The notes under the pieces were generated by a model, which worked only from the letters and a program-made list of their open reading frames with translations, did no database searches and was not told the origin of the DNA. A program made the translations under genes and the position numbers. From Dongia_B soli (GTDB taxonomy: Bacteria; Pseudomonadota; Alphaproteobacteria; Dongiales; Dongiaceae), in assembly GCF_034044715.1 (NCBI RefSeq), contig NZ_JAXCLW010000009.1, forward strand, positions 1 to 64,000: a stretch of 64,000 nt of DNA, read 5' to 3'. Positions 58,189 to 64,000 of the stretch are shown one piece after another. Positions within the stretch are counted from its first letter, which is position 1. The number at the start of each line of letters is the position of its first letter.

Positions 58189-59130
58189 ATGGAGATCTTA
58201 AAGTTCACTTTCGGCAGGTTGCTGCAGCTGATACCCGTATTGCTCGGGATCACGCTGATCGCCTTCCTGCTGCTCCGGGTCCTGCCGGGTGATCCGGCAA
58301 CTCTCATTCTCGGCAATCGCGGTAACGCCGAGGATATCGCGCGGCTGACGACGCAGCTCGGGCTCGACCGCCCGCTCTGGCAGCAATATCTGAGCTTCCT
58401 CGGCGATATGCTGCGGGGCAGTTTCGGGCAATCGATCGCCTATCGCTCAGCGGTCGGACCGCTGATTGTCGAGCGGCTGTGGGCAACCCTGGCCCTGGTC
58501 GGTTTCAGCACGCTGCTGGCCGTCGCCATGACGATCCCCTTGGCTTTGCTCGCCGCCTTGCGCAAGAACGGCATCACCGATCACGCGATCAAGATCTTCT
58601 TCGTCGCCGTGATGTCCATGCCGGCCTTCTGGCTCGGCGTTCTCGTCGTTCTGCTGCTTAGCGTCGTCTATCCGATCTTCCCGGTTTCGGGTTACGGCGA
58701 TACCTTCATTGACCGGGTCTATCATCTTTTCCTTCCGGCATTGATCATCGCTCTCGGTACGGCGGCGCTGACCATCCGGTCGCTGCGCAGCAGCCTGATC
58801 GATGTCATGCGGGCGGATTACATCGATACCGCGCGCGCCAAGGGCTTGCGCCAGCGCGTCGTTCTCTTCCGCCATATCCTGCGCAATTCGCTGATCAGCA
58901 CCATCTCGGTCCTGGGCGTGCATACAAGCTGGGTGATCGGCGGTACGGTCGTGATCGAATCCGTCTTCGCCATTCCGGGCCTCGGCTATTTGCTGGTCTC
59001 CTCGATTTCGGCTCGCGACTATCCGATGGTCCAGGGACTGACGGTCACCTTTGCCGTGCTCGTCGTGGCGATCAATCTCATCACCGATATCGCCTATGCG
59101 ATTGCCGATCCGCGCGTGAAATTGTCATGA
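58189..59130 (+). CDS. Peptide ABC transporter permease OppB/DppB type (set 2)
   Basis: This 313-residue permease has the OppB opening FGRLLQLIPVLLGITLIAFL, LLRVLPGDPATLILG, the loop ARAKGLRQRVVLFRHILRNS and end ITDIAYAIADPRVKLS. It overlaps the next gene by four bases (ATGA). Confidence 0.94.
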   Translation: MEILKFTFGRLLQLIPVLLGITLIAFLLLRVLPGDPATLILGNRGNAEDIARLTTQLGLDRPLWQQYLSFLGDMLRGSFGQSIAYRSAVGPLIVERLWATLALVGFSTLLAVAMTIPLALLAALRKNGITDHAIKIFFVAVMSMPAFWLGVLVVLLLSVVYPIFPVSGYGDTFIDRVYHLFLPALIIALGTAALTIRSLRSSLIDVMRADYIDTARAKGLRQRVVLFRHILRNSLISTISVLGVHTSWVIGGTVVIESVFAIPGLGYLLVSSISARDYPMVQGLTVTFAVLVVAINLITDIAYAIADPRVKLS

Positions 59131-59963
59131 GCTTGATTTCAACAGAAACCCGTGCCCGTTTCCGGCGCAACAGATCGCTGCAGATCGGCCTGCTGCTGTT
59201 GCTGCTTCTTCTGGTACTCACTTTCATCGGTCCGCTTCTGTTGTCGGCCGATCCGCTGGCGGTGGATTTTGGTCAATCCCTCATTCCGCCCGGCATCGAT
59301 CATTGGTTCGGTACCGATGACCTCGGACGCGATGTCTTCGCTCGTGTGGTAACGGCGGCGAAGGTGGATTTGCAGATCGCCATCATGTGCGTGCTGCTGC
59401 CTTTCCTGATTGGCAGCGCTGTCGGCCTCGTTTCCGGCTATATCGGGGGCAAGACCGATATCGTGCTGATGCGGCTGGTCGATATCCTCTGGGCTTTTCC
59501 CTTTTATGTGCTGGTGATCGCCATCGTCGGCTCGCTGGGTCCCAGCATCGCCAATATGTATCTCGCTTTTACCTTGGTCGCCTGGATCTCCTTCGCCCGT
59601 ATCGTGCGGGGCGAGGTGCTGCTGGTGAAGCGGATGGAATATGTCCAGGCGGCAAAGGTGCTTGGCTACAGCCATCTGCGCATTATCCTGCGCCATGTAC
59701 TGCCTAATGCGATCACCCCGGCTATTGTCTTCATGATGGCCGACGTCGTCCTGACGATCCTGGCGGTCACCGCGCTCGGCTTTCTCGGTCTTGGCATCCA
59801 GCCACCGACACCGGAATGGGGCGTCATGATCTCCGAGGGCCGCAATTTCATTTTCGACGGATGGTGGGGATCGCTGTTTCCCGGCCTCGCCATCGTCTAT
59901 GTCGGCATTACCTTTGCCTTGCTGGGCGACGGGCTTGACGATTTCCTGAGGCCGAAAGCATGA
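59127..59963 (+). CDS. Peptide ABC transporter permease OppC/DppC type (set 2)
   Basis: This 278-residue permease has the OppC pattern FGTDDLGRDVFARVVTAAKV, six helices, and the loop AAKVLGYSHLRIILRHVLPN. It overlaps OppB and OppD by four bases each. Confidence 0.93.
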   Translation: MSLISTETRARFRRNRSLQIGLLLLLLLLVLTFIGPLLLSADPLAVDFGQSLIPPGIDHWFGTDDLGRDVFARVVTAAKVDLQIAIMCVLLPFLIGSAVGLVSGYIGGKTDIVLMRLVDILWAFPFYVLVIAIVGSLGPSIANMYLAFTLVAWISFARIVRGEVLLVKRMEYVQAAKVLGYSHLRIILRHVLPNAITPAIVFMMADVVLTILAVTALGFLGLGIQPPTPEWGVMISEGRNFIFDGWWGSLFPGLAIVYVGITFALLGDGLDDFLRPKA

Positions 59964-60946
59964 GCGGCGCAACCGCACTTCTGCAGGTCGAGAATCTTGT
60001 GACCCGCTTCAACGGCCACGGCTCCGCGGTGACCGCGGTGGACGGGGTCAGTTTCGATATCCGGCCGGGTGAGATTTTCGGCCTGGTCGGCGAATCCGGC
60101 TGCGGCAAAAGCGCTACCTGCCGGTCGCTGATACGCCTCTTTGGCGGAGCGGCGACGGAGGTCGCGGGCGGCAAGATCCTGTTCGATGGAATCGACCTGG
60201 CGTCACTCGACGACCGCGGCATGGAGGATGTGCGTGGCGCGCGGATTGCCATGATCTTCCAGGACCCGATGACCGCGCTTAATCCAACCATGCGGATCGG
60301 CGACCAGATCATGGAGGGTTTGCGGCGGCATCGTGGTCTCGGCCGGCGCGCGGCACGGGAAGAGGCCGTGCGCCTTCTTTCCAGTGTCGGGGTCACCTCG
60401 CCGGAATCGCGGCTCGGCGCCTATCCCCATCATTTCAGCGGGGGCATGCGGCAGCGCGTGCTGATCGCCATTGCCCTTGCTTGCCGGCCGCAATTGCTGA
60501 TCGCCGACGAACCGACCACGGCGCTCGATGTCACGATCCAGGATCAAATCCTGAAGCTCATTCTCCGGCTGCGGGATGAGACCGGCATGAGCGTGCTCAT
60601 GGTGACCCACGATCTCGGCGTGGTCGCGCAAACCTGTGACCGCGTCGCCGTCATGTATGCCGGGCGTATTGCCGAAATGGGCGAGACCCCCCAGATCTTC
60701 CGCCGCCCAGCGCATCCTTATACAAGAGCGCTGCTCGACGCTCTGCCAGCCCATGCTGGCCGTGGCGCCAAGCTGAAGCCGATCGGTGGCGAGCCGCCCA
60801 ACCTGGCGGCTCCGCCGCCGGGCTGCCGCTTCCATCCTCGCTGCCCGCATGCGGCGGATAAATGCAAGCAGAGGCTGCCTGAACTGGAGATGATCGAACC
60901 AGGACACGGATCGGCCTGTCTACGTGTCAAGGAGCTGGGTCTGTGA
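59960..60946 (+). CDS. Peptide ABC transporter ATPase OppD/DppD type (set 2)
   Basis: This 328-residue ATPase has Walker A GESGCGKSA, signature FSGGMRQRVLIAIAL, Walker B LLIADEPTTALD and the C-terminal GCRFHPRCPHAADKC motif. Overlaps both neighbours by four bases. Confidence 0.93.
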   Translation: MSGATALLQVENLVTRFNGHGSAVTAVDGVSFDIRPGEIFGLVGESGCGKSATCRSLIRLFGGAATEVAGGKILFDGIDLASLDDRGMEDVRGARIAMIFQDPMTALNPTMRIGDQIMEGLRRHRGLGRRAAREEAVRLLSSVGVTSPESRLGAYPHHFSGGMRQRVLIAIALACRPQLLIADEPTTALDVTIQDQILKLILRLRDETGMSVLMVTHDLGVVAQTCDRVAVMYAGRIAEMGETPQIFRRPAHPYTRALLDALPAHAGRGAKLKPIGGEPPNLAAPPPGCRFHPRCPHAADKCKQRLPELEMIEPGHGSACLRVKELGL

Positions 60947-61959
60947 GCGCCGTTGCGACATCGCCGGCTGCGACGCACGCGCCATTGCTTGACGTCCGTA
61001 ACCTGTCGAAAAGCTTTGGCGAGAACCGCAGCCTGTTACAGCTGGCAACCGGTAAGCCTGCGCGGGTGTTGCAGGCCGTGCGAAATGTGTCCCTTGCAGT
61101 CAGGCCGGGAGAAACCTTGGGCGTGGTCGGTGAAAGCGGTTGCGGCAAGAGCACGCTCGGCCGCTGCATTGCCGGTCTCTATGATCCTAGCGCCGGCGAG
61201 GTTTTGTGGCAGGGGAAGCCGCTATCGGCGATCGGCGATCGCAAGGCTGCCAGCCGACAGATCCAGATGATCTTCCAGGATCCCTATTCCTCGCTCAATC
61301 CTCGCATGAGCGTGGAGCAGACGCTGGAAGAGGTCTTGAAAGCGCATGGTCTCGTCGAAGGTGGGAAGGCGCGTTCCGAGCGTGTGGAAGAGTTGCTGCT
61401 GACCGTCGGGCTGCCGCCACGCTTGAAAGATCGGTTGCCGCATGCCTTGAGCGGGGGCCAGCGGCAGCGTGTCAGCATCGCCCGCGCTTTGGCGGTGGAG
61501 CCGCAGCTGATCGTCGCCGACGAACCGGTTTCCGCGCTGGATGCCTCGGTCCAGGCGCAGATCATCAATCTCTTCGAGGAACTGCGCGACAAATTCGGCA
61601 TCGCCTTTATTTTCATCGCGCATGATCTGAATGTCGTGCGTCATATCAGCCATCGCATCGCCGTCATGTATCTTGGCGAAGTCGTGGAACTGGCGGAGGC
61701 GGATGCTTTGTTCGACGCGCCGCGCCATCCCTATACAAAGGCCTTGCTGTCAGCGATCCCCTTTCCTGATCCGGACCGCCGCACCGCAGCGGCCGGTTTG
61801 GAAGGGGAATTGCCGGACCCGCTCAATCCGCCGGCCGGCTGCAGCTTCTCGACGCGTTGCGCCTGGGTGGAGGAAGCCTGCCGTGCGCGGCGGCCGGATC
61901 TCGAGCAATATAGCGAAGGCCATCTGGTGCGCTGCCGCCGCATGTATGAAATCGCCTGA
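60943..61959 (+). CDS. Peptide ABC transporter ATPase OppF/DppF type (set 2)
   Basis: This 338-residue ATPase has Walker A GESGCGKST, signature LSGGQRQRVSIARAL, Walker B LIVADEPVSALD and C-terminal GCSFSTRCAWVEEAC. The start is GTG at 60943 overlapping the OppD stop. Confidence 0.93.
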   Translation: MSAVATSPAATHAPLLDVRNLSKSFGENRSLLQLATGKPARVLQAVRNVSLAVRPGETLGVVGESGCGKSTLGRCIAGLYDPSAGEVLWQGKPLSAIGDRKAASRQIQMIFQDPYSSLNPRMSVEQTLEEVLKAHGLVEGGKARSERVEELLLTVGLPPRLKDRLPHALSGGQRQRVSIARALAVEPQLIVADEPVSALDASVQAQIINLFEELRDKFGIAFIFIAHDLNVVRHISHRIAVMYLGEVVELAEADALFDAPRHPYTKALLSAIPFPDPDRRTAAAGLEGELPDPLNPPAGCSFSTRCAWVEEACRARRPDLEQYSEGHLVRCRRMYEIA

Positions 61960-61974
61960 CTGCGAAATGGGGAA

Positions 61975-62910
61975 ATGACGATGTTTTACGAAACGACCGC
62001 GCAGAGCCGCAAATTGGGTGAGGAACTGATTTCCTGGTCGCTGGAGCGTTTCGGCAAGGAAGGCCTCGCAGCGGATCGGTTCGCAGTGACATTGCTGCCG
62101 TTCGACAAACCGCTAACCCCGGAAAATGCTGTCGAACGTCCGGCTGGCTTCGGCTATCGCAGTGAGCAATCCTTTTATCCCTGCAGCGTGGTGAAGGCCT
62201 TCTATCTGGCGGCGGTGGAAGCGCGGCTGGAAGAAGGTTTTGTGCAGCCGCATGAGGAACTGGATCGCGCCATGCGCGACATGATCCTGTGGTCCAGCAA
62301 CACAGCGACGAATTACATCATCGATCTCGTCACAGGCACGACGGGTGATACCCTGCTCGGTGAAGGGGAGATGCGCGACTGGGCCGAGCGGCGCAATTGG
62401 GTAAACCGTTATTTCCAGTCGCTGAACTGGCCTGAACTGAAGTCGATCAATGTCTGCCAGAAACTGATGGATGACGATCGCTATGGGCGCGAAAAGATTT
62501 TTGTTCGTCTCGGCGGCAACAATCACAACAGCCTGACTTGCGATGCTACCGCTCGGCTGTTCTACGCGATCTTCAGCGGTCAGTTGGTGACCCCGGCGCG
62601 GAGCCGCCACATGGCCGAGCTGCTGCACCGGTCGCTGGAGCCCGATTTCGTCACCCGGCCAGCGGCCCAGGTGCAGGGCTATTTCGGCGGCGGCTTGCCG
62701 GAAGGCAGCAAATTGTGGTCGAAAGCCGGCTGGACCGGCTGGACCGGTGATGCCGATGCCAGCTATCGTCATCACGATGCTGCCTATGTCGAGTTACCTA
62801 ATGGTCGTGCTTTCATTCTCGTCGCCTTCACGCAAGGCAAGGAAATGTCGGAAAGCGAGACCGTCCTGCCGGCCATTGCCGGCAAGGTCTGTGAATTGCT
62901 GGCCCGCTGA
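61975..62910 (+). CDS. Class-A-beta-lactamase-like serine hydrolase
   Basis: This 311-residue protein has the penicillin-binding fold motifs: Ser71-x-x-Lys74 (CSVVKAFYLAA), Ser107-Ser108-Asn109 (WSSNTATNY) and a KTG-like KAG (SKAGWTGWTGD). No signal peptide is seen, so it acts in the cytoplasm. Enzymes of this fold include D-amino peptidases and D-Ala carboxypeptidases; in an operon with DadA and peptide import, cleavage of D-residue peptides or amides is the best guess. A beta-lactamase role is unlikely without export. Confidence 0.78.
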   Translation: MTMFYETTAQSRKLGEELISWSLERFGKEGLAADRFAVTLLPFDKPLTPENAVERPAGFGYRSEQSFYPCSVVKAFYLAAVEARLEEGFVQPHEELDRAMRDMILWSSNTATNYIIDLVTGTTGDTLLGEGEMRDWAERRNWVNRYFQSLNWPELKSINVCQKLMDDDRYGREKIFVRLGGNNHNSLTCDATARLFYAIFSGQLVTPARSRHMAELLHRSLEPDFVTRPAAQVQGYFGGGLPEGSKLWSKAGWTGWTGDADASYRHHDAAYVELPNGRAFILVAFTQGKEMSESETVLPAIAGKVCELLAR

Positions 62911-62924
62911 CGGGAGATACAGCA

Positions 62925-64000
62925 ATGGCTATGCCGCGGCCTGATCTCGCTCCCGGCGCTCCGATGTCTTCGGTCGACAGCCCGGCCTTGCTGGTCGATC
63001 TCACGGTCTTCGAGCGCAACAGCGCTGTGATGATGGATTTCGTACGGTCGCATGGCATCCGCCTGCGTGCCCATGGCAAAAGCCATAAATGCGGTGCGAT
63101 CGCGCGGCTGCAGCAAGCAGCTGGTGCGATCGGTCTATGCTGCCAGAAGGTCTCCGAAGCCGAGGCCTTTGTTGCCGCCGGCATTCGCGATGTGCTGGTA
63201 ACCAATGAGGTGATCGACCTGCCGAAACTGCGGCGCCTCGCCCGGCTCAGCGGTCGGGCGCGGATCGGGATCTGCATCGACAGCGTGCTGGGGCTCGAAC
63301 GCCTGGCGGAGGCGGCACAAGAAGCGGTGGCGCCGATCGATGTCTATGTTGAGATCGATGTCGGCGCCGCGCGCTGCGGCGTGTTGAGCACGGCGGACGC
63401 GTTGTCTTTGATCGACAAGACCGGCATGGGGGTAACGAAGCTGCGCTATGCCGGCATCCAGGCCTATCAGGGCCAGGCCCAGCATCTGCGTCAGCCAGCG
63501 CAACGTCAGGCGGCCATCGATGTCGCGGTCCGCCGGGTCATCGAGTTGCGTGACGCCATGGCGCAGCGCGGCTTGCCGATCGGCATCGTGACGGGCGCCG
63601 GCACGGGCACCTTCTATCTGGAAACCGGCAGCGGCGTGTATGACGAGATCCAGCCCGGGTCCTATATTTTCATGGACCGCGATTACCGCGACAACGAAAC
63701 AGCGCCCGATACACCGCGTTTTGAGCACAGCCTGACCCTGCTGACGACGGTCATGAGTGCTCGGCCGGATCATGCCGTGGTGGATGCCGGCCATAAGGCC
63801 CATGCCGTCGATTCAGGCATGCCGGCCATCTTCGACCGCGCAGATTTGGTCTACGGCAATCCTTCCGACGAGCACGGCGTGATCCGCCGCAAAGGTGACG
63901 GCCCCCTGCCGCTTCTCGGCGAACGCCTGCGCCTCATTCCCGGCCATTGCGATCCGACAGTCAACCTGCATGACTGGCTGATTGTCCATCGCGGTGAAGA
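62925..64000 (+). CDS. D-threonine aldolase / D-serine dehydratase-like PLP enzyme, 3' cut
   Basis: The frame starts at 62925 (MAMPRPDLAPGAPMSSVDSP) 14 bases after the serine hydrolase stop and runs out of the window. It shows the fold-III PLP pattern of the DSD1/D-threonine aldolase family: SPALLVDLTVFERN, the PLP Lys52 in HGKSHKC, then VEIDVGAARCGV and TGAGTGTFYLETG. Members split D-threonine or D-allothreonine to glycine, or deaminate D-serine. In this operon it likely handles D-hydroxy amino acids released from imported peptides. About 358 residues are visible; the family usually has 370-400. Confidence 0.85.
   Translation, partial: MAMPRPDLAPGAPMSSVDSPALLVDLTVFERNSAVMMDFVRSHGIRLRAHGKSHKCGAIARLQQAAGAIGLCCQKVSEAEAFVAAGIRDVLVTNEVIDLPKLRRLARLSGRARIGICIDSVLGLERLAEAAQEAVAPIDVYVEIDVGAARCGVLSTADALSLIDKTGMGVTKLRYAGIQAYQGQAQHLRQPAQRQAAIDVAVRRVIELRDAMAQRGLPIGIVTGAGTGTFYLETGSGVYDEIQPGSYIFMDRDYRDNETAPDTPRFEHSLTLLTTVMSARPDHAVVDAGHKAHAVDSGMPAIFDRADLVYGNPSDEHGVIRRKGDGPLPLLGERLRLIPGHCDPTVNLHDWLIVHRGE

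Overview
The window looks like chromosome of a GC-rich alphaproteobacterium, possibly Rhodospirillales or a Rhizobiales relative (the order is a guess). It opens with the 3' end of a 5S rRNA followed by initiator tRNA-fMet, the usual end of an alphaproteobacterial rRNA operon. Gene style (FixJ-type regulators, Ti-type TraA relaxase, malate synthase G, dipeptide ABC operons) agrees.

Region 1 (about 328-43138) is interpreted as a 42.8 kb integrated mobile element, or a stack of them, in the 3' end of tRNA-fMet. The 17-bp tRNA end TCTGGCCCCCGCAACCA at 328-344 recurs at 43122-43138, directly before a rho-independent terminator that probably once belonged to the tRNA. The left arm holds a large serine recombinase whose last codons lie antisense in the tRNA, a small overlapping partner gene, a Fic-fold protein lacking the catalytic His, a MobQ/TraA relaxase-helicase, a candidate oriT and a divergent TraC/TraD-like mobilization gene. 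No type IV secretion genes are seen, so it looks mobilizable rather than self-transmissible. A complete type I-C CRISPR-Cas system follows: cas3-cas5c-cas8c-cas7-cas4-cas1-cas2, a leader, and an array of 49 repeats (48 spacers, counted by hand), all read from the minus strand.

The middle and right of the element (23-43 kb) carry a PAS_5 protein, a broken ISL3 transposase next to a third att-like sequence, an AraC regulator, a signalling cluster (stand-alone receiver, FixJ-type regulator and a 1607-residue kinase/ATPase/GAF/PAS/histidine-kinase protein, then a PAS protein), a sulfite-oxidase-like enzyme, a stretch of IS3, IS21 and LysR fragments, an outer-membrane protein, an exported lactonase-like propeller, and an amide-use group (APC permease, LuxR regulator, amidase, truncated second amidase). 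At the right end the truncated amidase is joined to the N-terminus of a tyrosine integrase.

Region 2 (43.2-64 kb) looks like ordinary chromosome: a small exported protein, a DoxX protein, a lipoprotein with a tandem duplicated domain, then a large peptide/D-amino-acid locus. On the minus strand are malate synthase G, a proline-iminopeptidase-like hydrolase and an OppBCDF-type importer with its binding protein. A LysR regulator is divergent, across a perfect palindrome, from a plus-strand operon: DadA-like D-amino acid dehydrogenase, a second binding protein, a second OppBCDF set, a class-A-like serine hydrolase and a D-threonine-aldolase-family PLP enzyme cut by the window end. Together these suggest uptake and breakdown of D-residue-containing peptides, with carbon entering through glyoxylate/malate.
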